Assembly (NCBI GenBank): GCA_963756745.1
Contig: CAVWOU010000001.1
Span: 201,857 to 265,856, forward strand
Source: DASPWW01 sp963756745
GTDB taxonomy: Bacteria > Actinomycetota > Thermoleophilia > Solirubrobacterales > 70-9
DNA length: 64,000 nt
Direction: 5' to 3'
The notes beneath the pieces were generated by a model that did not search any database, was not told the origin of the DNA, and was given only the letters and a program-made list of their open reading frames with translations. The translations under genes and the position numbers were made by a program. Position 1 is the first letter of the stretch; each line of letters starts with the position of its first letter. Below, in pieces: positions 27,704 through 38,415 of this stretch.

Positions 27704-28270
27704 ATGGGAAGGATCGTCGTGACCGAGTTCGTCTCCCTGGACGGCGTCATGCAGGCGCCGGGCGGCGAGGACTTCAAATACAAGGGATGGACCTTCGAGA
27801 TCGACCGCGGAGAGGACGGCGACAAGTTCAAGCTCGACGAGACCCTGGAAAGCGACGTGTTGCTGATCGGTCGCGTCACGTACGAGAGCTTTGCGAACGC
27901 GTGGCCGACGCGTGAGGGCCCGTTTGCCGACAAGTTCAACTCGATGCCCAAGTACCTGATCTCGTCCACTATCGACGACCCCGAGTGGAACAACACCTCG
28001 GTGATCAAGGGCGACGTCGTCGACGAGGTAGCGAAGCTACGCCAGGAGGTCGACGGGATCATCCAGGTTCCCGGCAGCCGGCGGCTCGTGCACGAGCTGA
28101 TCGAGGCCGATCTCGTCGACGAGGTGCACATGATGATCTTCCCGGTGATCCTCGGCACCGGCGATCGGATGTACGGCGAGACCAGCGACAAGAAGGCGAT
28201 GCGGCTGAAGGAGTCGAGGACGGTTGGCGACGGCGTGGTGATCCTCGTGTACGAGAGGGCCCAGGAGTAG
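27704..28270 (+). CDS. dihydrofolate reductase/RibD C-terminal family protein
   Basis: 188 residues: GRIVVTEFVSLDGVMQAPGG at the front, DVLLIGRVTYESFANAWPTR, IIQVPGSRRLVHELIEADLV and FPVILGTGDRMYG. These are the signatures of the small YyaP/YwjB-type reductases related to DHFR and RibD. A pyridine-nucleotide reductase activity is expected; the substrate is unknown. AAGGAGG precedes ATG 27704. Ten bases after its stop comes the BBE oxidoreductase, so an operon is likely. Confidence 0.85.
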   Translation: MGRIVVTEFVSLDGVMQAPGGEDFKYKGWTFEIDRGEDGDKFKLDETLESDVLLIGRVTYESFANAWPTREGPFADKFNSMPKYLISSTIDDPEWNNTSVIKGDVVDEVAKLRQEVDGIIQVPGSRRLVHELIEADLVDEVHMMIFPVILGTGDRMYGETSDKKAMRLKESRTVGDGVVILVYERAQE

Positions 28271-28279
28271 GAAACGCGA

Positions 28280-29639
28280 GTGGACGAGGGCGCGACCGAG
28301 CTGCGGCGCTCGCTCACCGGCGCCGTGCTGACCCCGGCCGACCCCGGCTACGACGCGGCCCGGCGCGGCTTCAACGCCCTCGTCGACCGCCGGCCGGCGG
28401 TGATCGCGCGATGCCTCGGCCCCGACGACGTGGCGACGGCGTTCGATTTCGCGCGCGTGCGCGGGCTCGAGGTGGCGGTTCGCGGAGGCGGGCACAACCC
28501 CGCCGGGCACTGCGTGTGCGACGGCGGGCTCGTGATCGACCTCTCGCTCATGCGGCGGGTCGAGGTCGACCGCGACGCGCGGACCGCCCGCGCGGAGGGC
28601 GGCGCGCGGTGGCTCGAGTTCGACGCGGCGACGCAGGCCGCCGGCCTCGTCACCCCCGGAGGCGTCGTCGGCTCGACCGGAGTCGCCGGTCTCACGTTCG
28701 GCGGCGGGATCGGCCACCTGACCGCGCAGCACGGCCTCACGTGCGACAACCTCGTCGGCGCCGAGCTTGTCACGCCAGGCGGCGCCGTGGTCCGCGCGGA
28801 TCCCGATCAGAACCCGGAGCTCCTGTGGGGGCTTCGAGGCGGAGGCGGCAACTTCGGCGTCGCGACGCGGCTCGAGTTCCGCCTCCATCCGCTCGAACGG
28901 GTCGTCGGGGGCCGCCTCACCTACCGCGGGAGCGGCGTCGCCGGCGCGCTGCGCCGCTTCCGCGACCTCGCTGCCCGCGCACCGCGCGATCTCAGCTGCG
29001 GCGCCGTGCTGACCGTGGACGATGCGCTCGAGCCGATGCTGATCGTCGCGCCGTGCTACACGGGTCGCGACGCGGATCCCGCCGAGGTCCGCGACCTGCG
29101 CTCGGGAGCGGGTCTCGTCGCCGACGGCGTGCAAGCACACTCGTTCCTCGACCAGCAGCACGTCTTCGACTCCCCGTACGGCGAGGACCGCAAGTACTGG
29201 AAGGGTCACTTCGTGCGAGAGCTCCCGGACGAGCTGCTCGACGAGCTGCTGCGGCGGATAGTCGCGCTCGGGCGGCCGCCCGGAGAGGTGCTGATCGAGT
29301 CCCTGCACGGCGCGCCGAAGGACGCCGATGCGGGCGGCGCGGCGCGTCGGCTTTCGCGACGCCGCCTTCAACATCAGCGCGATGGCCGATTGGCAGGACC
29401 CGGCGCTCGACGACGCCTACATCGCGTGGGCGCGCGACACGGCGGCGGCGATCGAGCCGTGGTCGGTGAGCGGCGGCTACGCCAACTACATGCAGGCGGA
29501 CGAGCCGATCGAGCGCGTGCGTGCGGCGTTCGGCGACGACGCGTTCGAACGCCTCCGAGCTCTGAAGGGACTGTACGACCCGGACAACATCCTTCACCGA
29601 AATCAGAACATTCCGCCGCCCGGGCACGTGGGCGGATAG
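28280..29639 (+). CDS. FAD-linked BBE-type oxidoreductase, frameshifted
   Basis: About 452 residues after repair of one shift near 29335. The FAD-binding PCMH domain shows VAVRGGGHNPAGHCVCDGGL (His for the 8-alpha-histidyl flavin link), TPGGVVGSTGVAGLTFGGGI and LWGLRGGGGNFGVAT. The C-terminal BBE segment is SVSGGYANYMQADEP with LYDPDNILHRNQNI. The second cysteine used for bicovalent flavin attachment is not obvious. Such enzymes oxidise sugars, alcohols or alkaloid-like compounds with O2. GTG start at 28280. Confidence 0.8.
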
Positions 29640-29643
29640 CGGT

Positions 29644-30243
29644 CTAGACCGGCAGTCGCTCCAGCATCGGAGCGAGGGCCTCGGGATCGACGTCATCCGC
29701 CTGGCCCTCAAGGGTGCGGTGCTGCACATCGGGGAGCACCGCCCACAGCGCGCGTGCCGCACGGTGAATCCGCGGGTCGCAGCGCTCGCCGACGATCACC
29801 ACCGTCGGCACCGAGATGAACCGGATCCGCTCGGCCGGCAGGGCCCCGTCGAACATGAATGGCGGCTCGTACAGCGCCAGCGTCTCGATCTCGAGGCCGT
29901 GGGCCGCCGCGCGGAGGGCAATGACGGCCCCCGAGGACATTCCGAACACGGACGCCGATCCACCGGCCGCGTCGATGAGCGCGTCGAGATCCTCGATCTC
30001 GCGCTCGAGGGTGCTCGGGGACCCGTCCGCGAGGTCGCCGGAATCCCTGCGGTCATACGTGAGCACGGTGCGCTCCCGGGCCAGCAGTGCCGCGAGGTGG
30101 CCCAGCTTCGGGTCCGATCGGCCCTGGGACGCGCCCCCGATCAGGATGATCGGAGGTCCTTCGCCCGATCGGTCGAACGCGATCGTTGTCCCGTCGCTCG
30201 AGACCACGGTGCTCAATCTGGGTCCTCCCAGTCGGTGGATCAC
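29644..30243 (-). CDS. alpha/beta hydrolase, cap domain deleted and catalytic His lost
   Basis: 199 residues. The N-terminal fold is normal (IILIGGASQGRSDP, nucleophile elbow GMSSGAVIA). After LYEPPFMFDG the roughly 60-residue cap usual in this group is missing, with no frame break, and the sequence resumes at RIRFISVPTVVIVGERCDPR. The C-terminal motif reads EGQADDVDPEALAP, where related proteins have GQTHDV, so the catalytic His appears replaced. Probably non-catalytic, or decaying in frame. It converges with the BBE gene with 4 bases between stops. Confidence 0.65.
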   Translation of the reverse strand: MIHRLGGPRLSTVVSSDGTTIAFDRSGEGPPIILIGGASQGRSDPKLGHLAALLARERTVLTYDRRDSGDLADGSPSTLEREIEDLDALIDAAGGSASVFGMSSGAVIALRAAAHGLEIETLALYEPPFMFDGALPAERIRFISVPTVVIVGERCDPRIHRAARALWAVLPDVQHRTLEGQADDVDPEALAPMLERLPV

Positions 30244-30279
30244 CAGCTAAGACGGCCCGGGGCCGCAAAAGTAATCGCT

Positions 30280-30637
30280 TCAGGACGCGGAGATCAGCTC
30301 GCGCAAGCGCTCCGCCGTGAGCGTCGTGTGCTCGCGCCGGCTCTCGGCAAAAGCGAGGAAGACGGGAGACCCCGGCTGCTGGCGCCGGCTGTCGGCAAGC
30401 GTTCCGGCGTCTACGGCGGTGAACCCGACCTGGTCGATCAGGTCACTCACCGTCTGCTTCGCGCCAGCGTCGTCACCGGCGATCGGGATCGCAAGGCGCT
30501 CCTCGGCGGCCGCGTCGGGCCGACCCTCGTCCACCAGGCGCTGGTACTGGATCGTGTTGAAGGCCTTGACCACCGTAGCGCCGGGCATTAGCGACGCCAG
30601 CAGCTCGGACGAGGTCGTCTCGTCGGCGTCAAGGCCG
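30280..30637 (-). pseudogene. C-terminal half of an F420-dependent NADP reductase-like protein
   Basis: About 119 codons. SELLASLMPGATVVKAFNTI with QYQRLVDEGRPDA, then RLAIPIAGDDAGAKQTVSDL and SRRQQPGSPVFLAF match the second half of NAD(P)-binding F420 reductase-like proteins. The N-terminal Rossmann half with GxGxxG is absent. Instead the fragment abuts the FtsH stop codon at 30639. No ribosome site or start codon is evident. A remnant left by a deletion that ended exactly at ftsH. Confidence 0.65.
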
Positions 30638-30638
30638 G

Positions 30639-32655
30639 CTACGGGCCTGCCGTCGCCTTGGCCTCTTCTTCGACATCGACCTCCGGCACCTCGACGCCGG
30701 CCACCTCGTAGGCCTCGGGTTGGTCGAGCGTCTCGCGCTCGAGCAGTGCGCCGGCCAGCGCCTCCAGCCGATCGCGCTCGCGCTCGAGCAGCTCGACCAC
30801 GTCGCGCTCGGCCTCGTCGACGATTCGCCGCACCTCTTCGTCGACGAGCTGTTGGGTGAGGGGCGAGGAGGGCACGGCGCCGGGCAGCAGCGGGCCGTCC
30901 TGGCGGCCGTCGGTGACGGCGATCGGGCCGATCGCGTCGCTCATCCCCCATCGGCCGACCATGCCGCGGGCGGTCTGGGTGAGGTTCTGAATGTCGGACT
31001 CCGCTCCCGTGGTCACGATCCCCGAACACGACCTTCTCCGCCGCGCGTCCGCCCAGCGCGACCTTGATCTTCCCGAGCAGCTCGTCGCGGGCGTAGTTGT
31101 AGCGGTCGGTCTCCGGGGTGGCGAGCGTGACGCCGAGCGCCTGGCCGCGCGGGATGATCGAGACCTTTCGCACCGGGTCGGCCCCGGGCGTGAGCATGCC
31201 GACCAGGGCGTGGCCGGACTCGTGGTAGGCCGTGCGCCGGCGATCGTCGTCGGTCATCACAACCTGGCGTTCAGCGCCGAAGATGATCTTCTCGATCGCG
31301 TCGGTGAAGTCCCGCTGCTCCACTGCGGGGTGATCGCGGCGGGCGGCAAACAGCGCCGCCTCGTTGACGATCAGCGCGATGTCGGCGCCGGTTGCCCCAG
31401 GCGTCGAGGCCGCGATTCGGTCGAGGTCGACGTCCGGCGCGAGCGGCACCGAGCGGGTGTGGATCTTCAGGATCTCCACGCGGCCCTTGCGGTCGGGCGG
31501 CTGGATAGCGATGCGGCGATCGAAGCGCCCCGGGCGCAGCAGCGCGGGGTCGAGGACCTCAGGGCGGTTGGTGGCGCCGAGGACGATCACGTTCGTGTCG
31601 GCCTCGAAGCCGTCCATCTCGGTCAGGATCTGGTTGAGCGTCTGCTCGCGTTCGTCGTGGCCGCCGCTGATCCCGCCCACGTTGCCCGAGCGCGAGCGGC
31701 CGATCGCGTCCAGCTCGTCGATGAACACGATCGCCGGCGCAGCCTCCTTGGCCTGCTTGAACAGGTCGCGGACGCGCGAGGCGCCGACCCCCACGATCGC
31801 CTCGACGAACTCGGAGGCCGACATCGAGAAGAAGGCGGCGTCGGCCTCGCCCGCGACGGCGCGGGCAAGCAGCGTCTTGCCGGTTCCGGGCGGCCCGTAG
31901 AGCAGCACGCCACGAGGGACCCGTGCGCCGCGGCTGGTGTAGCGCTCGGGGTTCTTCAGGAAGTCGACCACCTCGACGAGCTCGTCCTCCGCCTCGTCGA
32001 TACCCGCCACGTCGTCAAACGTGACTCGCTCCTGCTCGCCCGGCTTGATCCGCCGTGCCGTGGAGCGTCCGAAGCCGCCGAGCACGCCCCCTCCCCCTCG
32101 CGTCTGGCGGCGAAACAGCCAGATGAAGAACGCGACGAGCAGGATCGTCGGAAGGAAGCCGAGCAGGAGCGTGCCGATGAGCGACCGGCCGGTGTCGGGC
32201 GGCTCGGCGTTGATCACGACCTGCTGGCGCTCGAGCACCTTGGTGATCTCGGCCCGATCGACGAACGCGGGGACCTCTGTCTCGAAGCTCGTGACCATCA
32301 CCGGCTCGGCGTCGCCGGGTGGGTCGTAGTTCGCCTCCTGGTCCAGCTCCCCCTCGATCGAGTTCTCCTGCGAGCTGATCTCGGTGACGTTGCCGTCCTC
32401 GACCTGGTTGACGAAGAACGGCTGGTACGGCACCCGCTGGCGCTCCTCGGGGCCGCTCGTGACGAACGAGATCACCAGGTTCACCGCCAGCAGCCCAACC
32501 AGCAGCGCTACGAACTGCCAGCTCCGGGGGATCATCGTCCGCCTCGGCTCGCGCGGCGCTCCGCCTCCCTCGCGCGCCGGATCCGCGCGCCGACCCGGGG
32601 AGTCGTTCCGAGATGGCGAGCTGTCAGCGGGCGAGTCGGGTCCCAGGCCGCTCAC
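30639..32655 (-). CDS. ftsH: FtsH-type ATP-dependent zinc metalloprotease, frameshifted
   Basis: About 670 residues after correcting one extra G in a GGGG run near 31018 (gives VFGIVTTGAESDI). There are two N-terminal membrane helices (SWQFVALLVGLLAVNLVISF and TLLLGFLPTILLVAFFIWLF), an AAA module with Walker A GPPGTGKT, Walker B VFIDELDAIG and SRH RPGRFDRRI, then zinc motif HESGH with the M41 helical domain. Membrane-anchored quality-control protease. GTG 32655 follows CAGGAG and overlaps the flavoprotein gene by 32 bases, so the two are translationally coupled. The acidic tail is typical. An essential-type gene is unlikely to be truly broken. Confidence 0.88.
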
Positions 32656-34360
32656 TGTACTCCTGCGGGCCGACCTCCGAGAGCAGCTGGTGGAGCTGCT
32701 CGACGACGACCGAGCCCTCGCCCACCGCCGAGGCGACCCGCTGGGTCGAGCCGCGACGAACGTCGCCGATCGCGAACACCCTCGGTGTGCTCGTCTCCAG
32801 AATCAGCGGCGACCGCTCGAGCGGCCACGCGTCTCCGACGCGGCCGTCGCGAACCAGCTCGGAACCCGTGAGCAGGTAACCCCCGTCATCGCGCTCGATC
32901 TCCTCCGGGAGCCAATCCGTATGCGGCTCGGCCCCGATCAGGACGAACAGCCCGGCGGCGTCGACCCGCTGGGTCTCGCCCGATTCCCTGTCGCGGAGGG
33001 CGAGCCATTCCAGCCGGCTGCCTCCGCCGCCGTCCACGACCTCGACCCCGTGGCGCACCTCGATGTTCGAGGTCGCCGCCAAGCGCCTGGCGCAGGTACT
33101 CGGACATGCTGTCGGCGAGCGTCTCGCCCCGGACCACGAGCGTGACTTGCCTCGCGTACCGGCACAGGTGCATCGCGGCCTGACCGGCCGAGTTTCCGCC
33201 GCCAACCACGTACACCGATTCATCGCTGAGCGCGGAGGCCTCCGAGCTCGACGCGCCGTAGTAGACCCCTGCCCCGGTCAGCTCCTCGAGCGCCGGGATC
33301 CCGATCCGGCGGTACGAGATCCCGGTGGCGAGGACCACCGCCGAGGCGGTGACGGGCTCCTCGCCGGAGATCTCGAGCACCGGGCCGGACGCCGTCGAGC
33401 CTGAGCGCGGTCGCCTCCCGCGCGAGCAGGAACCGGGTGCCGAACACCCACGCCTGCTGGTAGGCATTGCGCGCCAGCTCACCACCCGAGATCCCCCGCG
33501 AGAACCCGAGGTAATTTCGGATCAAGGAGCTGGCGCTGGCCTGACCACCGACTCCCTCGCGATCGACTACCAGGGTGCTGAGTCCCTCGGACGACGCGTA
33601 CACGGCCGCGGTAAGCCCGGCGGGTCCGGCGCCCACGATCACGACGTCGAAGTCGCGGCGGTTGTCTTCGAGTGTGGTGTCGACCCCGAAGGCCTCGATC
33701 AACTCGGGGTTGGAGGGGTCGATCAGCACGCGCCCGTCGCGCATGATTCCTACCGGCGACTTGGCGTCCGACTGGCCGACCTCGTTGAGAAGCCGGCCGG
33801 CCCTCCGGGCCATCACTGCGCTCGAAGCGGTGCGGAACGCCGGTCCGGGCCAGCAGTTCGCGAATCTCGTGCGCGCGTGGTGACCATTGCTCGGCGACCA
33901 GGGTGACCTCGAGCGCCGCCTGGGAGCGCCCCCGCGACCACTCGTAGAGAAACTCGCCAATCAGCCGGTGAAAGTGCTCATCGGGGGGCTCCACGGGTCG
34001 GACCAGGTAGTAGTCGAGGTGGTCGTTGGCCATTCCCTCGAAGATCGCCTCGGCAGTGGGCCGGTGTGCCCACTCGCCCCAGTCGATCAGCAGCGCCCGC
34101 TTCGCGAGCGGGTGCAGCTCGCCGATCTCCTCCATCAGGCGGATGCCGTCGATCCCCTGCAGCCACTGGCCAGCCAGCGCGACCGCCACGTCTTCCCCCT
34201 CGTCGCTCAATCGCCGCAGCGCAGCGAGCGCGGCCTGGGGCGCGCACTCGCCGATCACCCGGTAGTCGGCCCCGAAGCGACGGACCAGCGCGTCCTGGAC
34301 GACGGCGAGCGCGTCGTCGTCGCATTCGACGACGAAGATGATTGGTCGGTTGTCGCTCAT
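32624..34360 (-). CDS. receiver-domain thioredoxin-reductase-like flavoprotein, multiply frameshifted
   Basis: About 575 residues when three shifts (near 33840, 33395, 33085) are bridged. The N-terminal 130 residues look like a degenerate response-regulator receiver (IIFVVECDDDALAVVQDALV). Next is a glutaredoxin-like segment (EIRELLARTGVPHRFER), then a thioredoxin-reductase fold with FAD motif VVIVGAGPAGLTAAVYASSE, GGQASASSLIRNYLGF, the NADPH motif VYVVGGGNSAGQAAMH, and FAIGDVRRGS. The redox CxxC of true reductases is replaced by YYGASSSEA. It may be a sensor or oxidoreductase without dithiol chemistry. Upstream partner of ftsH. Confidence 0.75.
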
Positions 34361-34530
34361 GCCTCGCGCGATGAGTTTGGTGGCCGGGGGGCGTCTATGA
34401 AGTTGGAGTATGACCCGCCGTAACCGGGAACTATGTGGGTGTGTACTCGGAGGCTGTCCATTTCGCGACCCCCCGTTCGTCTTAGGGTTACCGCCGTAAA
34501 CGAGCCATCAGCTGAGAAAGGACCATCGGA

Positions 34531-36681
34531 ATGACGCGTTTCCTCGCCCGCCTCGCCGACCTCGCCTGCCGCCGCCGCGGCACGGTCGTCCTCGTTTGGA
34601 TCGCGGCGATGGTCGTGACGATCGGGCTGGGCTCCGCGCTTGCCGGCGAGTACAACGCCGACTACGACACGCCGGGGTCCGAGTCGGAGGCGGCGGGCAA
34701 CCTCACCGAGCGCGAGTTCGAGGGCTACTCGGGCCAGGAGATCTACGTCGTCTGGAAGGACGAGGCCGGAGCCGACAGCCCCGCGGCCAGGGAGCGGGTC
34801 AACGCGTTCCTCGATGAGGCGAAGCAGGTCGACCACGTCGCCGAGGAGACGCCGATCCGGATCTCCGAGGACGGCACGATCGGCGCCACCACGCTCCCGC
34901 TGACCGTCCCGGGTTGGGACGTGCCCAAGGAGGACGGCGAGAAGCTGATCGACGCCGCCGAGGCGAACAGCGGCGACGGGCTCGAGATCCAGCTCGGCGG
35001 GGATCCGATCTACGCGGCCCAGGAGTCGACGAGCCCCGAGGGGATCGGGTTCCTCGGCGCGCGCGATCGTGCTGCTGATCGCGTTCGGCTCGATCATCGC
35101 CGCCGGCCTGCCGCTCGCGATCGCGCTCGTCGGCCTCGGAATCACGAGCGGGGGCCTGATCCTGCTGCTCGCCAATGTTGTCGACGTTCCCGACTGGACG
35201 ACGGCGGTGTCGGGCCTGATCGGGATCGGGGTCGGGATCGACTACGCGCTGCTCGTCCTGACCCGGTTCCGCTCGGCGATGAACCAGGGGAAGACCCCCC
35301 ACGACGCGATCGTCGAGGCCAACACCACCGCCGGGCGGAGCGTGATCATCGCCGGGAGCACCGTCGTTATCGCGGTCCTCGGACTGTTCCTGACCGGTCT
35401 GCCCTACATGTACGGAGTGGCGATCTCTGCGTCGCTCGCGGTGCTCGTCGTGATGATCGCCTCGGTCACGCTGCTGCCCGCCCTGCTCGCGTACCTTGGG
35501 CCCCGGGTCAACAAGCTCCGGATACCCGTTCCTCGGCCGGACGCTCAAGGCCGAGGGTGACAGCCACTCCCCCGCGGCGCGGTGGAGCCACGCGGTACAG
35601 CGGCGGCCGTGGATCGCCGCGATCATCGCAACCGCCATCCTGCTCGCGCTCGCGGCGCCCGCGCTCGGCATGCGCCTCGGGTTCCCCGACGCCGGCAACG
35701 ACCCGCCCGACACGATGACCCGCCAGGCGTACGACCTCAACACCGAGGGGTTCGGACCCGGCACGAACGGGCCGCTCGTGATCGCCCTCGAGCTGCCCGA
35801 CCAGGCGGCGGAGAGCGAGGTCGACGCGTTCGTGACGCGACTCAACGGTGAGGACGGGGTGGAGTTCGTCGCCGACCCGGTGATCAACCAGGACGGGACC
35901 GCGGCGATCGTCAACGTGATTCCGTCGAGCTCTCCCCAGGACGAGGAGACGCAGGACCTGGTCACGCGGCTGCGCGACGAAGTCGTGCCCTCCGAGCTCG
36001 GAGGGACAGGGATCACCGCGCACATCGGCGGGGTCACGGCGGCGCTCGACGACCAGAGCGAGTACATCACCGACCGCATGCCGCTGTTCATCGCCGGCGT
36101 CGTCGGCCTCTCGTTCCTGCTTCTGCTGGTCGCCTTCCACTCACCGCTGATCTCGCTCAAGGCCGCGATCATGAACCTGCTCTCGGTCACCGCTGCCTAC
36201 GGCGTGATGACCCTGTTCGCCAAGGGTGGAGGCCTCAGCAGCCTGATCGGAATCGACCACGAGGTGCCCGATCGCGCCGTTCCTGCCGGTGATGATGTTC
36301 GCGATCCTGTTCGGCCTCTCGATGGACTACGAGGTGTTCCTGATCTCGCGGATCCGGGAGGAGTACCTGAAGGACCGCAACACCCGCCGGGCGGTTGCCG
36401 ACGGGCTCGCGAAGACGGCGCGCGTGATCACTGCGGCGGCGGCGATCATGGTCGTGGTCTTCCTCGCCTTCCTGGCGGCCCCGGACGTGTTCTTGAAGCT
36501 GTTCGGGATCGGGCTCGCCACGGCGATCTTCCTCGACGCCACGCTCGTGAGGATGGTGCTGGTGCCCGCCGTGATGCAGATCCTCGGCGACCGCAACTGG
36601 TGGATCCCGGACTGGCTGGAGCGGATCCTGCCGCGGCTCGACGTCGAGCCGCGCGCGGCGACCGCGGGCGGACGGCCCTAG
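34531..36681 (+). CDS. MMPL family transporter, frameshifted
   Basis: About 715 residues after repairing three single-base shifts near 35066, 35545 and 36274. At the last, dropping one G gives EVPIAPFLPVMMFAILFGLS. It has TM1 VVLVWIAAMVVTIGLG, first loop, TM block with LIGIGVGIDYALLVLTRFRS, second loop, and TM block with FGLSMDYEVFLISRIREEY, ending WWIPDWLERILPRL as in the intact MMPL at 14118. It is shorter because the coiled-coil insert is absent. Lipid or drug exporter; substrate unknown. Divergent from the receiver flavoprotein. Confidence 0.8.
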
Positions 36682-36817
36682 CCGAGACCCGCCTCCTCAG
36701 GCGCGTTCCAGCTGAGCTCCTTCCTGCCCCGCTTGGCCTGACGCTGCGTGCTCGGCTCGCCGTCACAAATTGCCCCGGCATCTCGTCATATCAGATGAGT
36801 CGATCGAAGGAGATGTC

Positions 36818-37129
36818 ATGAGCACACACGTAGCCAACCCGCAACACGGCCGGCCCCCGGCGTCCGACGTCGCGTACGAGGTTTCGGTGTGGGCAGTCGG
36901 CGGCGGCATTATCGTCACCGCGCTGTTCCCGCTCGCGATACCCATCCTCGTCCTGACGGCGGTTGCGGTGCTGCCGCTCCTGCTCCCGGTGGTCGCGGTG
37001 GGACTGGCCGTCGCGCTTGTCGCCCTGCCCGTTCTTGCGGCGCGCGCGGCCGGCCGCCGGACGCGCAAGGCGCTGGGTCGCACCACGGCGGCCGAGCAGG
37101 CGTCCACCCCCGCCAAGCGCGGCGCGTAG
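36818..37129 (+). CDS. small two-helix membrane protein, unknown function
   Basis: 103 residues from ATG 36818, after a strong GAAGGAGA. The middle is two long hydrophobic stretches (GGGIIVTALFPLAIPILVLT and VAVGLAVALVALPVLAARA) separated by almost no loop, so probably a helical hairpin, with a basic C-terminus (AGRRTRKALGR). I do not recognise the family. Independent transcription is likely because the MMPL stop is 136 bases upstream. Confidence 0.6.
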   Translation: MSTHVANPQHGRPPASDVAYEVSVWAVGGGIIVTALFPLAIPILVLTAVAVLPLLLPVVAVGLAVALVALPVLAARAAGRRTRKALGRTTAAEQASTPAKRGA

Positions 37130-37172
37130 CGAAGAGCGTCAGTCGTCGAGGCCTGATGGTCATCATTGGTGG

Positions 37173-37441
37173 GTGGCGGCCACGGCGTCCGATCGAATCG
37201 CGTGGGCGATCGATGTTCTCGGCGTCGCACCGAACGACCGCATCCTCGAGGTCGGGTGTGGGCACGGCGTGGCCGTCTCACTGGTCTGCGAGCGCCTCAA
37301 GGGCGGCCGCGCGACGCCGAGCGGTTCGGCACCGAGCTCGCTGGGACTCTCAGCGGAGCGGGCTTCAGCGTCGAGGAGGTTCTGGGCGAAACCGTCGGGA
37401 ACGGATTCGTAAACGGAGTCGTGGCGCGAGGCTCGCGATGA
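37173..37441 (+). pseudogene. SAM methyltransferase with internal deletion
   Basis: GTG 37173 opens a methyltransferase N-terminus with motif I DRILEVGCGHGVAVSLVCER. After ERLKGGR the frame changes and the sequence jumps straight to the family's C-terminal strand, ERFGTELAGTLSGAGFSVEE. Around 100 central residues, including motifs II-IV, are missing. The stop TGA overlaps the next ATG (ATGA). Decayed gene; the intact ancestor was probably a small methyltransferase co-translated with the YdeI-like protein. Confidence 0.6.
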
Positions 37442-37770
37442 AACCGGTGTTCTTCGCCTCGAGCGAGGAGCTGCGCGGCTGGCTCGAGGCGAACCACGCG
37501 ACCGCGACCGAGCTCTGGGTCGGGATCTACAAGAAGGCCTCGGGCAAGCGCAGCGTGACGGTCGAGGAGGCCCAGGAACAGGCCGTCTGCTTCGGCTGGA
37601 TCGACAGCCTGGGCCGGCGGATCGATGACGAGAGCTACATGCTCCGCATCACGCCACGAAGGGCGGGCAGCAACTGGTCCGCGATCAACATCGAGCGCGT
37701 GGAGCGGCTTCGCGCGCAGGGGCTCATGCACGAGGCGGGAATTCGCGCCTTCGAGCGCCGGCGCGGCTGA
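37438..37770 (+). CDS. YdeI/OmpD-associated-like protein, probably truncated
   Basis: 110 residues. FFASSEELRGWLEANHATAT, ELWVGIYKK, VCFGWIDSLGRRIDDESYML and ITPRRAGSNWSAINIERVER match the N-terminal two thirds of YdeI-like proteins, which usually run to about 190 residues. The frame ends at RAFERRRG where relatives continue. The function of the family is unclear; some members are tied to cationic-peptide resistance. Coupled (ATGA) to the methyltransferase remnant upstream. Confidence 0.65.
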   Translation: MKPVFFASSEELRGWLEANHATATELWVGIYKKASGKRSVTVEEAQEQAVCFGWIDSLGRRIDDESYMLRITPRRAGSNWSAINIERVERLRAQGLMHEAGIRAFERRRG

Positions 37771-37908
37771 AAGGACGACGAGCTTCAGTCGGGTCCTGTC
37801 TGGCGCGAGGGCCCGTCAGCCGCCACGAACTCGATCACGCTCGAATGGGTCGAACGAGCTCGTTCTCCCTGCGTGACCCCGGGCGCGCGTGATTTCCTTC
37901 CGCGATGT

Positions 37909-38415
37909 ATGAGGGAGCTCGCGAGCGGAGCGGCGAGATCTCCGGGCGGCCGCGTCCATGTGCTCGAGCGCAGCCAGCGGCTCGGGCTGCCGGCGGAGCA
38001 GGCGTTCCAGTTCTTCACCGACGCGCACAACCTCGAGGCGATCACGCCGCCGTGGCTGGACTTCAAGGTGGCGACGCCGGGCCCGATCGAGATGCGCCCG
38101 GACGCGCTGATCGAGTACCGGCTGAAGCTGCGCGGCGTGCCCGTCCGTTGGCGAACCCGGATCGAGGCCTGGGAGCCGCCGCGTCGCTTCGTCGACGTGC
38201 AGCTGCGGGGTCCGTACGCATTCTGGGAACACACTCACACGTTCGAGCCGGACGGCGAGCGCGCGGTCGTGATCCGCGACCGCGTCCGTTACACGCTCCC
38301 ATTCGGCCCGCTGGGGCGGCTCGCCCACGCGGCCTTCATCAAGCGCGACCTCGAACGGATCTTCGATTACCGCGAGCGCGCCGTGGCGAAGCACCTCCGG
38401 CCGATCGCAACGTGA
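37909..38415 (+). CDS. SRPBCC family protein (SulA-N-like ligand-binding)
   Basis: 168 residues from ATG 37909. The core VHVLERSQRLGLPAEQAFQF, NLEAITPPWLDFKVATPGPI, RGVPVRWRTRIEAWEPPRRF and ending FDYRERAVAKHLRPIAT is the START-like domain often annotated as a ligand-binding SRPBCC protein. The real start may be a GTG about 15 codons in. The last 55 bases of the gene occur again, slightly diverged, at 56865-56918. Confidence 0.75.
   Translation: MRELASGAARSPGGRVHVLERSQRLGLPAEQAFQFFTDAHNLEAITPPWLDFKVATPGPIEMRPDALIEYRLKLRGVPVRWRTRIEAWEPPRRFVDVQLRGPYAFWEHTHTFEPDGERAVVIRDRVRYTLPFGPLGRLAHAAFIKRDLERIFDYRERAVAKHLRPIAT

Noticed and set aside
30280..32655. Apparent 791-codon FtsH-oxidoreductase fusion
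   Set aside because: It arises only because the one-base shift near 31018 throws FtsH into the frame of the reductase fragment. The FtsH C-terminus continues in the other frame to a stop at 30639.
34531..36681. MMPL gene as several small membrane-protein genes
   Set aside because: The pieces are consecutive parts of one MMPL protein; single-base correction at each junction gives a continuous family sequence.
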